From NCBI GenBank assembly GCA_038120095.1, contig JAYOKZ010000005.1:1-64000 (forward strand): a stretch of DNA of 64,000 nt. The letters are read 5' to 3'. A program made the translations under genes and the position numbers. Below the pieces are notes generated by a model that saw only the letters and a program-made list of their open reading frames with translations, was not told the DNA's origin and did not search any database. Below, one piece after another: positions 34,898 to 44,159 of this stretch (position 1 is its first letter; the number at the start of each line of letters is the position of its first letter). This DNA comes from UBA2589 sp038120095 (GTDB lineage: Bacteria > Gemmatimonadota > Gemmatimonadetes > Longimicrobiales > Gaopeijiaceae).

Positions 34898-35925
34898 GCT
34901 ACGGACGTGCCCTGCATCGGTTCGGGAATCCGGGGATCCATGACCCGTCGCCAGACCGGCGGAAGGATGGCGAGCCAGAGGCATCCGTAGTAACCGGTGG
35001 GAAGGGTCGGAGCATCGGGATACGGGCGTAGCTCCCAAAAGGGCACGCTGGCCTTCAGGTGATGCGCGGGATGCCGAGTCAGTTCGAGCAGGGTCCAGCG
35101 GGACCATCGCTCCTCGGCTTGCCACGAATGCAGCTCCGTCTGGCGTTCCCCGACCTCACGGTGCAGGCCGTAATGCCGTATGTAGTTGATGTACTCCAGC
35201 AGGAAGACGGCGAACGCAGCCTGCACGATGAATGCGGTTGTGGCTGTTGGACCGAGCGCCGTCAGGAGTATGACGACCAGGATGATCTGAACGAAGGCGC
35301 CCTGTACGACGGGGTTGCGGAGGCCAGTCAGCCCTTTGGTGTCATGAACGCGGACGGCATCAAGAAACTGTCCCGGGATGGTTCGAGCCACGAATGCCCA
35401 GAGCGATTCACCTCGCCGTGCGGAGGCCGGGTCAGCCGTGGTCGACACGTGACGATGATGCGTGTGGTTGTGCTCCGTCGTGAAGTGGAGGTACAGCACC
35501 GAGAGGAGGTTGAGTCGGCCGATCCACCAACTGGGGGATCGAGGCCGAGTGTGTCCCAGTTCGTGGGCTACGATGATGCCGGAAATGCCCGAGCTCGCGC
35601 CGGTGCTCAGGGCGGCGCCCCAGAGGGTCCATCCGTGGGCGTCGGCTCCGGCGTGATGCAGGAGGGTCGCGATGGCGATGAAATGCAGGGCCGCATGTGC
35701 GTAGAGGAGAGCCTCGAAAGGCCGGCCCGAAGCGCGAGGTGGGTGCGGTCGATCGGCGCGACCGCATACCAGGTCGAGGACGGGGCCGATGAAGAGGATG
35801 TAGGCGAGTCCTGCGAGCGTCCACGGCCCACCGACGAGATTCCCGGCGATCACCAGCGATACCGGTGCCAGACCGAGCAGGTGCAGCCTCCAGGGCTCCG
35901 GCTTTGCGGGATCGAGATACATCAT
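34894..35925 (-). CDS. alkB: AlkB-type membrane di-iron hydroxylase (alkane 1-monooxygenase family)
   Basis: A 343-residue inner-membrane enzyme with about six hydrophobic segments. The three histidine boxes are HELGHTR (121-127), EHNHTHHRH (151-159) and RHPAHH near 290; NYIRHYGL before the last box is also AlkB-like. The family uses a di-iron centre and rubredoxin electrons to hydroxylate terminal alkyl carbons. No rubredoxin or reductase gene is nearby, so the electron donor must be elsewhere. Related fatty-acid and xylene hydroxylases share these motifs, so alkane use is inferred. It overlaps the DUF429-like gene by GTGA and lies 79 bases after the D-aminoacylase gene. Confidence 0.85.
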   Translation of the reverse strand: MMYLDPAKPEPWRLHLLGLAPVSLVIAGNLVGGPWTLAGLAYILFIGPVLDLVCGRADRPHPPRASGRPFEALLYAHAALHFIAIATLLHHAGADAHGWTLWGAALSTGASSGISGIIVAHELGHTRPRSPSWWIGRLNLLSVLYLHFTTEHNHTHHRHVSTTADPASARRGESLWAFVARTIPGQFLDAVRVHDTKGLTGLRNPVVQGAFVQIILVVILLTALGPTATTAFIVQAAFAVFLLEYINYIRHYGLHREVGERQTELHSWQAEERWSRWTLLELTRHPAHHLKASVPFWELRPYPDAPTLPTGYYGCLWLAILPPVWRRVMDPRIPEPMQGTSVA

Positions 35926-36004
35926 GACTCGGGGCTACGCCTCAGCGGGCTGTTTGCTCCGCAGCCTCTTGGCCAACATCGGCTGGGACGGTCGCTGGGG
36001 CCGG

Positions 36005-37606
36005 TCAGCTGATGGGTCGGCCCACGGGCCCGCGGAGCCAGCGCCCGGGCTTTTCGCCCGTGAGACCACCGTTTCGAATGACGGGCACTCCATTCACGAG
36101 GAGGTCGGTGATTCCCGTGCTGTACTGATGGGGATCCGTGTAGGTAGCCAGATCGCGAATCTCGTCCGGGTCGAAGACCGCCACGTCAGCTCGCATCCCC
36201 TCGGCGAGGACACCCATATCCCTTCGACCGAGCCAGCGAGCCGGCATCGACGTCATCTTCCTGACGGCTTCCTCGAGGGTCAGCACCTCGAGTTCGCGCA
36301 CGTAGCGGGAGAGGACCCGGGCGAATGCCCCGTAGCTGCGGGGGTGGGGATAGCCCACGCCGTAGCCCACGGCGTCGCCATCCGTCTCGATCATGGCCAG
36401 CGGATGCTGCATGATCCGGATGACATCGGCTTCGTCCATCGCATGATAGATCGCGCTGAAGCCACCTCTCATCTGGAGGTCGATCGCCAGATCGATCCCG
36501 TTCTCGAGGGTCGGTGCCAGGCCGTGATCGATGGCGTAGTCGGCGAGGGTCCGACCGTTGTAGCTCGGGTCGGACGCCAGGACGCGAAATTGAATTCGAC
36601 TGATGTCGTTTCCGACCCGGTCATTCTGGAAGATGTGCCTCATGTCATCCTCCATGCGGGCTCTGGCCTGCGGATCCGCCACCCGCCCGGCGAACGCATC
36701 CGTGCCACCCGCCAGCGCCCACTGGGGGAAGAGGATGGAGGAGCCCGTACTCGACGCCGTGTATGGGTACAGGTCATGGGTCACGTTCAGTCCGGCCGCG
36801 TTCGCAGAGTCGATCATGGCCAGAGTGCGCTCACTCCAGCCCCATTGCCCGGCACCGACGGCCTTGTGGTGATTGATCTGAGCGGGGATATCGGCTTCGG
36901 CGGCGATCCGGATGACCTCGGCTACCGACTCGATCAATCCGCTGCCCTCGTTGCGCATGTGACTCACGTAAATGCCGCCGTGTGATGCCGCGACCTTTGC
37001 CAGCTCGATGATCTCCTCGGTCTCGGCAAAGTTGGCTGGCACGTACAGCAACCCTGTCGACAGTCCGAGTGCCCCGTCACGCATCGATTCATCCACGAGC
37101 GCGCGCATTTCGTCCAGCTCTGCGTCCGTGGGGGCGCGATTGGCCATCCCCATGACCTGCGTTCGGGTCCATGAGTGCCCCGCGAAGAACCCGATGTTGG
37201 GCGCGGTTTCCAGAGATGAGGCGAATTCATCCAGCGGCCATGGCTGATCGCCCGAGTGGAGAGAAGCGACGAGCGTCGTGATGCCCTGACGCAGGAAATT
37301 TTCCCCGAGCGGATAGTCTGCGATGGACTGCTGGACGTGAGCGTGGTTGTCGATGAAACCCGGGGTGACGACCTGGCCCTCCGCGTGGATGACCGTTCGG
37401 CCCTGAGCCGGGTCGAGGCCATCCCGAGAGATCAGGGCGATGCGTCCGCCCGAGACCGCAACGTCTGCTCGAAAGCGAGCCGCACCGGTACCGTCGACGA
37501 CGGTTCCGCCAAGGATGACGACGTCGTACTCCTGACCCCGGGCGGCGTGAGGGAGGGAGACAAGGCCGAGGGCCAGAAGGCCGATCATGAAGCTCCGAGT
37601 GGGCAC
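36005..37606 (-). CDS. Exported N-acyl-D-amino-acid deacylase
   Basis: A 533-residue protein. The GTG at 37606 has AGGAG about 6 bases upstream and gives a signal peptide ending near AARGQEY; a longer frame exists but lacks a ribosome-binding site. It shows GFIDNHAHVQQS (HAH at 88-90), STGLLYVPANFAETEEIIELAKVA, YVSHMRNEGSGLIESVAEVI, INHHKAVG and a C-terminal HPRSYGAFARVLSRYVRE, all typical of D-aminoacylases. It hydrolyses N-acyl-D-amino acids to D-amino acids and carboxylates in the periplasm. It is the second such enzyme in the window. It diverges from the LON-domain gene with only 52 bases between. Confidence 0.9.
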   Translation of the reverse strand: MPTRSFMIGLLALGLVSLPHAARGQEYDVVILGGTVVDGTGAARFRADVAVSGGRIALISRDGLDPAQGRTVIHAEGQVVTPGFIDNHAHVQQSIADYPLGENFLRQGITTLVASLHSGDQPWPLDEFASSLETAPNIGFFAGHSWTRTQVMGMANRAPTDAELDEMRALVDESMRDGALGLSTGLLYVPANFAETEEIIELAKVAASHGGIYVSHMRNEGSGLIESVAEVIRIAAEADIPAQINHHKAVGAGQWGWSERTLAMIDSANAAGLNVTHDLYPYTASSTGSSILFPQWALAGGTDAFAGRVADPQARARMEDDMRHIFQNDRVGNDISRIQFRVLASDPSYNGRTLADYAIDHGLAPTLENGIDLAIDLQMRGGFSAIYHAMDEADVIRIMQHPLAMIETDGDAVGYGVGYPHPRSYGAFARVLSRYVRELEVLTLEEAVRKMTSMPARWLGRRDMGVLAEGMRADVAVFDPDEIRDLATYTDPHQYSTGITDLLVNGVPVIRNGGLTGEKPGRWLRGPVGRPIS

Positions 37607-37658
37607 GTCACACTCCTCATGGTCCGGGGTAAGGACAATCAACTCAAACCTCGACCCG

Positions 37659-38267
37659 ATGCCCGAGCTCCGCTACCGCCTCCCGCTCTTCCCGCTGCCC
37701 GTCGTGCTCCTCCCCGGGGCGGTCATGCCTCTGCACATCTTCGAGCAGCGCTATCGTGATATGGTAGCCGACGCACTGCAGCACGATCGTCGGTTTGGCC
37801 TGATCTACCATGATTGGGATGATCATGGGCCCTTCCTTGCGGAGTACGGACAGGTTGGTTGCCTCGCCGAGATACGGGAGTACGAGGCGCTGGAGGATGG
37901 TCGCTATCTACTGATCGTGGAGGGTGTCGACCGGTTCGTCATCGACGACGGCCTGGAGCATCAGGCCCTGTACTTCGAGGCGATCGTCTCTCCCTACGCG
38001 GACGAGACGGCGATGGCGGGCGAGGAGATCCAGTTCAGGCGTCGTGAGTCGATCCGGCTCTTTGAAGAACTCGTGGGTCTCCTGCCGGAGTCACCGGAGG
38101 GACTCCCAAAGCTTGATTCGGCGGCCGAGACCTCGTTTGTGCTTGCTCAGGCGATTCACGTGGACCGACCCTGGCACCAGCGCCTGCTCGAAATTCGCGA
38201 TGAAGGCTCACGTCTCGAGCGGATCGATCAGGTACTGCGGGCGGTCATCCGTCGCGGGGGTAACTGA
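37659..38267 (+). CDS. Stand-alone LON substrate-binding-domain protein
   Basis: A 202-residue protein covering only the Lon N-terminal domain: LPLFPLPVVLLPGAVMPLHIFEQRYRDMVADAL, IREYEALEDGRYLLIVEGVDRF and a long helical C-terminal part. It lacks the ATPase and protease domains. Such proteins bind partly folded or specific substrates in other bacteria, and no activity is established. No signal peptide is seen. It probably leads a short run of genes (small unknown protein, then argG) in the same direction, though the spacing of 124 bases leaves this open. Confidence 0.85.
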   Translation: MPELRYRLPLFPLPVVLLPGAVMPLHIFEQRYRDMVADALQHDRRFGLIYHDWDDHGPFLAEYGQVGCLAEIREYEALEDGRYLLIVEGVDRFVIDDGLEHQALYFEAIVSPYADETAMAGEEIQFRRRESIRLFEELVGLLPESPEGLPKLDSAAETSFVLAQAIHVDRPWHQRLLEIRDEGSRLERIDQVLRAVIRRGGN

Positions 38268-38391
38268 GTCCAATCCGTGGGGTGGCGAAGAGACGATCAG
38301 CCGCTATCATCCGGCGCCCTCGACAGCCGCCGTCGGCTTGTCAGCGGCTGACCTGCTCATCTCCCGATCCCGTTTCGAGCCGGAGGCTCAT

Positions 38392-38811
38392 GTGGCAACT
38401 CCTCACGAGAGCGCTCAATCCCTCATGCGGCTGTACGATCTTCGACGTGAGTCGAAGATGCGCGAGGCCCGTCACTGGTACATCCGTTCCTTCAACCCGG
38501 CGTCGCTGGACGACATGGCCGAAGTGATGCAGACGGACGAGTACACGTATGTTCGCATGGTCGTGGGTTACTGGGACATGGCAGCTTCCTTCGTCGTTCA
38601 CGATGCGATCGACGCTGCGATGTTCCGTGAGGTCAGTGGGGAAATGCTCGCCGTCTACTCCAAGGTCGCGCACATGATCGAGGATGTTCGTGAGCGCTTC
38701 GGGCAGCCCACGCTGTTCAGGAACGTGCAGGTCGTCGCCCAGGAATGGCCGGGTGCCGACGAGCGGATGGCTGGCATGCGCGAGTACTTTGCACGTCTGG
38801 CTCAGAGTTAG
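38392..38811 (+). CDS. Small protein of unknown function upstream of argG
   Basis: A 139-residue, probably cytoplasmic, mostly helical protein. The GTG at 38392 is preferred because GGAGG lies five bases upstream; an ATG 33 bases further in has no comparable site. Notable features are MREARHWYIRSFNPASLDDM, an acidic-aromatic DEYTYVRMVVGYWDMAASFV and amphipathic helices to the end. Some DUF4760-like proteins share this W/Y pattern, but I do not claim membership. It ends 14 bases before the argG ATG, so it is probably cotranscribed with argG. Confidence 0.6.
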   Translation: MATPHESAQSLMRLYDLRRESKMREARHWYIRSFNPASLDDMAEVMQTDEYTYVRMVVGYWDMAASFVVHDAIDAAMFREVSGEMLAVYSKVAHMIEDVRERFGQPTLFRNVQVVAQEWPGADERMAGMREYFARLAQS

Positions 38812-38825
38812 AAGGGGAAGTCAAC

Positions 38826-40064
38826 ATGTCGAAACAGAAGGTCGTTCTCGCGTACAGCGGAGGACTCGACACCGCGTGTATCCTCAAGGATCTGCAGGAG
38901 CGGGGTCACGAGGTCATCGCCTACGTCGCCGATGTAGGGCAGCAGGAAGACTTCGAAGACGTCGCCAAGCGCGCCCTCGAGACGGGTGCGTCCAAGGTGT
39001 TCGTCGAGGACCTGAAGCAGGATTTCGTCGAGGAGTTCATTTTTCCCGCGATCGCCGGCAACGCCGTGTACGAGAATCGGTACCTTCTGGGGACGTCGCT
39101 GGCCCGGCCCGTGATCGCCCGCCGTCAGGTAGAGATCGCCCGGGCGGAGGGTGCGGGTGCGGTTTCACACGGTGCCACCGGCAAGGGGAACGACCAGGTC
39201 CGCTTCGAGCTGGCGTTCGCGGCGCTGGCACCGGACCTGAACATCATTGCACCCTGGAAAGACCCTGACTTTCTGACGCGATTTCAGGGTCGAAGTGATC
39301 TTCTGGAGTACGCGCGCCTTCACTCGATCCCGGTCGAGGCGACCGTCGACAAGCCGTACTCGAGTGACGAGAACCTCATGCACCGGTCGTATGAGGCGGG
39401 GATGCTGGAGGACCCGGAGGCATCGCCGCCTGAGGACATGTTCAAGCTGACGCGGTCGATCGAGGACGCGCCTGACATTGCCACGGATCTCACCATTCAC
39501 TTCAGCGACGCGATGCCCGTTCGCGTGGTGTGCGCGGCGGAGGGGGTGGAGCTGACCGAGCCCGTTGCCCTCTTCGACTATCTGAACGTGAAGGGCGGCG
39601 AGCACGGGATCGGCAGGATCGACATGGTCGAAAACCGTTTTGTAGGCATCAAGTCTCGTGGTGTGTATGAAACCCCGGGTGGAACGGTCCTGCACCACGC
39701 GATTCGGGATCTGGAGGGGATCGCCATGGATCGAGAGGTTCTCCGCTTGCGAGACATGCTCTCCCCGCGGTTCGCGGAAATCATCTACAACGGGTTCTGG
39801 TTCTCGCCCGAGATGGACTTCATACGGGCTGCATTCCGTCAATCCGAAAAGCTGATCGACGGCGAAGTTCATCTTCGTCTGCTGAAGGGGAACGTGATCT
39901 GCAGAGGGCGTAGTTCGACGAGCTCACTGTATGACCAGGAGCTTTCGTCGATGGATGTAGCCGGTGGCTACGACCAGGAGGATGCGCGTGGCTTCATCCG
40001 GCTGAATGCCCTCCGACTCAAAGCCCACAACGTGATTCTCGAACAGGCGGCCGAGGAGGAGTGA
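38826..40064 (+). CDS. argG: Argininosuccinate synthase
   Basis: A 412-residue cytoplasmic enzyme. It joins citrulline and aspartate with ATP to form argininosuccinate, the penultimate step of arginine synthesis. The P-loop-like LAYSGGLDTACIL (about 8-20) binds ATP; SHGATGKGNDQVRFE, APWKDPDF and YSSDENLMHRSYEAG are the family's substrate-binding segments. The start follows an AAGGGGAAG ribosome-binding site. It lies 14 bases downstream of the small unknown gene. No argH or argininosuccinate lyase is in the window. Confidence 0.96.
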   Translation: MSKQKVVLAYSGGLDTACILKDLQERGHEVIAYVADVGQQEDFEDVAKRALETGASKVFVEDLKQDFVEEFIFPAIAGNAVYENRYLLGTSLARPVIARRQVEIARAEGAGAVSHGATGKGNDQVRFELAFAALAPDLNIIAPWKDPDFLTRFQGRSDLLEYARLHSIPVEATVDKPYSSDENLMHRSYEAGMLEDPEASPPEDMFKLTRSIEDAPDIATDLTIHFSDAMPVRVVCAAEGVELTEPVALFDYLNVKGGEHGIGRIDMVENRFVGIKSRGVYETPGGTVLHHAIRDLEGIAMDREVLRLRDMLSPRFAEIIYNGFWFSPEMDFIRAAFRQSEKLIDGEVHLRLLKGNVICRGRSSTSSLYDQELSSMDVAGGYDQEDARGFIRLNALRLKAHNVILEQAAEEE

Positions 40065-40069
40065 TCCGT

Positions 40070-40471
40070 TTATCCGGCGTGATCGCGTGACGACGTGAGT
40101 CGGGTTCGGATCGATCGTGTTGTGAATGCCGCCACGGCAAGAGTCATCAGGAGGAGTACGCCCATCGTGCCGTAGCCGACACGGTCAGCATGGCGACCCA
40201 TCGCGGCCTGGCGCTCCGCGAGGCAGCTCCTCATCCACGACCCAAGAGAATCCCCTCGCTCCGCGAGGCCGATCGCCGTGGATTCGGCGCGATCGCGAGC
40301 CTCGTCCATGCAGTCGGGCTGACGGAAGACGATGCGGCGCTCGAGAGATTCCATGTACCCGGGGAGGCCGACGTACGCGCCGGCTGACAACGCCGCGAGG
40401 ACGAGCCACATGAGAACGAGTCGGCCCGACGAGACGCGTGGGCCGGGTGTCTGCCGGCTCCCCCTTCGCAC
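40070..40471 (-). CDS. Small two-helix membrane protein following the fusion gene
   Basis: A 133-residue protein from a GTG two bases after the stop of the 1,201-residue amidohydrolase gene. Hydrophobic helices are near residues 18-40 (VLMWLVLAALSAGAYVGL) and 100-117 (YGTMGVLLLMTLAVAAF). The region between has two Cys (PDCMDEARDRAE and RSCLAERQ) and charged helices that would face the periplasm. The function is unknown. The tight spacing suggests coexpression with the fusion enzyme. It converges on argG with a 5-base gap. Confidence 0.6.
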   Translation of the reverse strand: MRRGSRQTPGPRVSSGRLVLMWLVLAALSAGAYVGLPGYMESLERRIVFRQPDCMDEARDRAESTAIGLAERGDSLGSWMRSCLAERQAAMGRHADRVGYGTMGVLLLMTLAVAAFTTRSIRTRLTSSRDHAG

Positions 40472-40473
40472 GA

Positions 40474-43400
40474 TCAGCGATTACCGACTCGATCCGGATC
40501 CGCGTTGAGAGGTTCGGTACGCCACCACCACTGGGTCGGGAGGGCACGTTCCCGGGGCCAGACTTCGTCGAGGGTATCCGCGTCGTACATCCGGCCATTC
40601 TTCATGACGTACTCGATGTCGACCGTGTTCTGAAGGTCATCGAGGGGATTGGACGCCAGAATCTGGAGGTCGGCCAGCTTGCCCACCTCGAGGGAGCCGA
40701 GGTCACCCCCGAGTCCGATGGCCCTCGCGCTCATGATCGTCGCCATTTCGAGGGCCGTGTGATTGTCCATTCCTCCGGACGCCATCATCCAGAGCTCCCA
40801 GTGAGTGCCGAGACCCTGCACCTCACCGTGTGATCCGAGGCCCGCCTGACCACCGGCGTCCATCCATTTGATCAGCTGTTCGGAGTGGAGTACGTGCGGG
40901 TACTGGTCCGGGCGATACCACTGCGTGCTCTTCCACTTGTCCATCTCGTCGTGGGGCGTGAACCGCTGCAGCCGGTCGATCTGATCCATGTCGGTATTCG
41001 TCAGGTAATACTGACGGCCCGAGGGCCCACCGTACGCCACGATGAAGGTGGGTGTGTACACCATGCCGCTCTCCGCGCCGAGTTGGACGACGTCATGGTA
41101 GAATGGGCTGATCGGGAGTGAGTGCTCGAGGCCGGCGTACCCGTCCTGAGCGAGGGTAAGGTTCATGGTGAAGTTCGACCCCCCCTCGGTCGTCGGGGTG
41201 AGTCTCAACTCTCGAGCGGCCATCACGACCCACTGCCGGACCTTTCGGTCTCCGGCCAGATACTGCTTGATGGTCTGTGTGTTGTAATGATCGGCGTACC
41301 GCCTGAGGACGTCCCGTGCGTCGTCCAGACTCGAAATCTGATCGGCGCCGAAGATACCGGGTCCAGTGGAGAAGAGACGCGGTCCGATCAGATCGCCGGT
41401 CTCCATGAGGTCTGCGTATGTGACGATGTCCTCGCTGGAGGTCTGCGGATCACGCTGCGTCGTTACCCCGTAGGCAAGCTGCGCGAGGAGCTGCGACACC
41501 TGACGCCGGTGGACGCCCCAGGCGAACCATGTGTGGGCGTGGATGTCGACGAGCCCGGGGTAGATGGTTCGCCCCGACATGTCGCGCACGTCGGCATCTT
41601 CCGGGATCTCCACCGACCCGGCGGGGCCCACGGCAGAGATGCGGTTGTCGCGAATGATGAGGTCGCCCCGTTCGATGACCTCGTCGCCGTTCATGGTGAT
41701 CAGCCGGGCCCCGGTCAGTGCGATGACACCCTCCGGTCTGTCCTTCTGGGCGATGATCTCCACTTCGAAGCGGGCAGCCTCATACACGGGACCCTCTTCG
41801 TTCCCCACGCCGTCCTCCGCGGCCTCGTCCGGCTCTTCCGCCGTCATACCCTCCTCTTCGTCACCGGTCTCTCTCGGAGCTTCGGTACGCACGGCCCTGA
41901 CCGAGTCCGCGATCAGAGCATCCGCCGTCCCGACGTCGTATTCGAAGTAGCTCCGGCCGATGGAGTAGTGGGCAACGGTGGCGTCGTGGCTCCAGCCGAT
42001 GAAATCACCGCCGACCCTCGTCAGTCGTCGGGTCGGGACAACGGAAGAACTGGATACCGAGACGGTGGGGGGCTCGCCTCCGACGGGGGGAACGGTGATG
42101 AGGTAGACGTTCCGATTGGCGCGAACGATGGCTCGGTGCCCGTCGGGTGACAGCACGACCTCGTCAGGCGTCGGGGCGCTACCGGGACCGGGGCGTGCCG
42201 GCGCGGTCACCTTCACCTCCACGCGAATATCCGTGCCGTCCATACGCATCGAGAGCAGGCCCTCGCGGCCAGCCCAGACGTACATCCGCTCCGGATCGGG
42301 GCCCACGTGCGGCGTGTTGCGCCCCTGCTGGGTCTGCCCGCTGCCCACCCACGTGATTCGCTCCGCATCTCCTCCCTCGGCGGGAAGCCACACGTACTCC
42401 AACTCGGCTGCCGCACTGTGGCTACCGAAGTCCTCCAGGGTCCGCATGCGGTGCATCCTCGAACCACGAACGGCCATGAGCCGAGAGCCGTCCGACGTGT
42501 AGGCGATCTTGTCGTAAAACGCGCTACGAGTGGTCAATCGCTCCGGATCCCCGCCGTCGACGGGCACGCGCCAGATGTCTCCACCGACCGAGTCGTTCCA
42601 CGTCACATAGGCGATCCAGCGTCCGTCCGGTGACCATACGGGCGCATGCTCCACATCCGTTGACGCGGTGAGACGCTCGGCGTCCCGCAGCACTGGAAAG
42701 CCTTCGGTCTGTGTCCCTGCAGGTTCGGTGAGGTTGGAGATCCAGAGGCGGTCGAGGGCCGAGAAGACGACGCTCGATCCATCCGGCGAGGGACGGGCGC
42801 CTCTGATCTGCGCGACGCGAAGCGACTGGTCGTCGATCGGGTACTCGAAGATGGACAGAGCACCGAGGTCCTGCTGAATGTGAGCGCTGAAGGGGATTTC
42901 GGTTGCCTCGCCGGACGGGATGCTCACGCGCATGATCTTGCCGCCGTAGCTGGTGATCAGCGCTCGGGAGTCTGCCGTCCACGCTCCCCCGGGGTAGACG
43001 TCGCGATCGCGCGTCCGCCCGCCCTGTGAGTCATCGCGCTGTACATCCATGACCAGCCATTCCTCTTCACCCGTCTCGAGGTCACGAAGCTTGAGCGCCG
43101 TTCGGGCATCGTAACGGGTGGCATAGACCAGCCACCGCCCATCCGGACTCGGCATCGGGCGAAAGGCGCCCTCGTGCTCGTGCGTCCGGACGAAGACGCG
43201 GCCACTCTCACGATCGAGCATGCCGATCTGGTAGCTGCCCAGCTGTCGAGCCGATGACCGTGGTCCGTGCTCGGGGCCGAAATCCGGATCTCCGGGCTCC
43301 GGCATCAGCCGGTCGTAGTCCTCCGGATTCCACTCCAGCGCCGCGTCCGCGGCGGCTCGCTCACCCCCCCACATGGCCGACGGGTCGAGTCCCAGCCCGG

Positions 43401-44079
43401 ATGTGCCGCCGACGAAACCGTCCGCGGTGAGTCCGCCACCGAGGTTGCCGCTCAGGTTCAGCCAGACGTAGCGATCATCCGGGCCGAAGGCGGCGCCAAA
43501 GTGCGAGGCGGGTGTGGGTCCCCCCTCCGTGCGATGACCGGTCACCTGCACGCCTGACCCTCCATCGACGTGGTACAGCCACTGCTGTGTCCCCTTCGTC
43601 GTCATCACGTAGGAGCCATCCGGCGTCCAGACGGGCGACATGTAGTTTTCGCGTTCCCCGTCGGTGAGCTGATGAGCGTCAGACCCGTCGGCGTTCGCAA
43701 TCCAGAGATTTTCCGACCCGTCGCGGTCGCTGACGAAGACGATCCTGCGCCCGTCGGGGGAGTACCGGGGCTGCATGTCGTAGCCCTGGCCACTCGTGAT
43801 CCGGGTAGCGCCTCCGCCGGAGATCGGAAGGGTGTAGAGGTCGCCGAGGAGCTCGAAGACGATCGTACTCTGATCAGGCGACAGATCGAGCGAGATCCAC
43901 GTTCCCTCCGTCGTCGTGAAGTCGAGGGTGCGTGTCGGGATGAGGGGTAGTCCGTTCTCCTGCCGGGCTTCTCGGGCTGAACTGTCGTTCTCCTCTACCG
44001 TTTGCGCTGCGAGCGCGAACGGAAGCAGACAGAGAGCTCCGATCAGGGCGATCGAGAACGACAGGTGGCGAGGCGACAT
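40474..44079 (-). CDS. Exported PD40 beta-propeller fused to amidohydrolase
   Basis: A 1,201-residue protein with a signal peptide (ALIGALCLLPFALAAQT). The first 680 residues are Tol-Pal-type PD40 propeller repeats (SPDGRRIVFVSDRDGSENLWI, SPDGRWIAYVTWNDS). An acidic linker (DEEEGMTAEEPDEAAEDG) follows, then a full amidohydrolase domain from about residue 785: GARLITMNGDEVIERGDLI, LVDIHAHTWFAWG (metal HAH), SLEVGKLADLQILASNPLDD. This propeller-amidohydrolase layout is known in a few phyla; the substrate is unknown. A small membrane protein gene follows two bases downstream. Confidence 0.88.
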   Translation of the reverse strand: MSPRHLSFSIALIGALCLLPFALAAQTVEENDSSAREARQENGLPLIPTRTLDFTTTEGTWISLDLSPDQSTIVFELLGDLYTLPISGGGATRITSGQGYDMQPRYSPDGRRIVFVSDRDGSENLWIANADGSDAHQLTDGERENYMSPVWTPDGSYVMTTKGTQQWLYHVDGGSGVQVTGHRTEGGPTPASHFGAAFGPDDRYVWLNLSGNLGGGLTADGFVGGTSGLGLDPSAMWGGERAAADAALEWNPEDYDRLMPEPGDPDFGPEHGPRSSARQLGSYQIGMLDRESGRVFVRTHEHEGAFRPMPSPDGRWLVYATRYDARTALKLRDLETGEEEWLVMDVQRDDSQGGRTRDRDVYPGGAWTADSRALITSYGGKIMRVSIPSGEATEIPFSAHIQQDLGALSIFEYPIDDQSLRVAQIRGARPSPDGSSVVFSALDRLWISNLTEPAGTQTEGFPVLRDAERLTASTDVEHAPVWSPDGRWIAYVTWNDSVGGDIWRVPVDGGDPERLTTRSAFYDKIAYTSDGSRLMAVRGSRMHRMRTLEDFGSHSAAAELEYVWLPAEGGDAERITWVGSGQTQQGRNTPHVGPDPERMYVWAGREGLLSMRMDGTDIRVEVKVTAPARPGPGSAPTPDEVVLSPDGHRAIVRANRNVYLITVPPVGGEPPTVSVSSSSVVPTRRLTRVGGDFIGWSHDATVAHYSIGRSYFEYDVGTADALIADSVRAVRTEAPRETGDEEEGMTAEEPDEAAEDGVGNEEGPVYEAARFEVEIIAQKDRPEGVIALTGARLITMNGDEVIERGDLIIRDNRISAVGPAGSVEIPEDADVRDMSGRTIYPGLVDIHAHTWFAWGVHRRQVSQLLAQLAYGVTTQRDPQTSSEDIVTYADLMETGDLIGPRLFSTGPGIFGADQISSLDDARDVLRRYADHYNTQTIKQYLAGDRKVRQWVVMAARELRLTPTTEGGSNFTMNLTLAQDGYAGLEHSLPISPFYHDVVQLGAESGMVYTPTFIVAYGGPSGRQYYLTNTDMDQIDRLQRFTPHDEMDKWKSTQWYRPDQYPHVLHSEQLIKWMDAGGQAGLGSHGEVQGLGTHWELWMMASGGMDNHTALEMATIMSARAIGLGGDLGSLEVGKLADLQILASNPLDDLQNTVDIEYVMKNGRMYDADTLDEVWPRERALPTQWWWRTEPLNADPDRVGNR

Positions 44080-44159
44080 GAGTGCTCCGATGCTCGGGTT
44101 GGAATTGCGTGAGGTCTACAGATGGGTTCGCGGTAGAGGCGCCGCAGCGTGTCGTCGGT

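Noticed and set aside
41122..42150. Plus-strand open frame of 342 codons inside the 1,201-residue gene
   Set aside because: The opposite strand encodes the propeller-amidohydrolase with continuous domains; this frame shows no motif.
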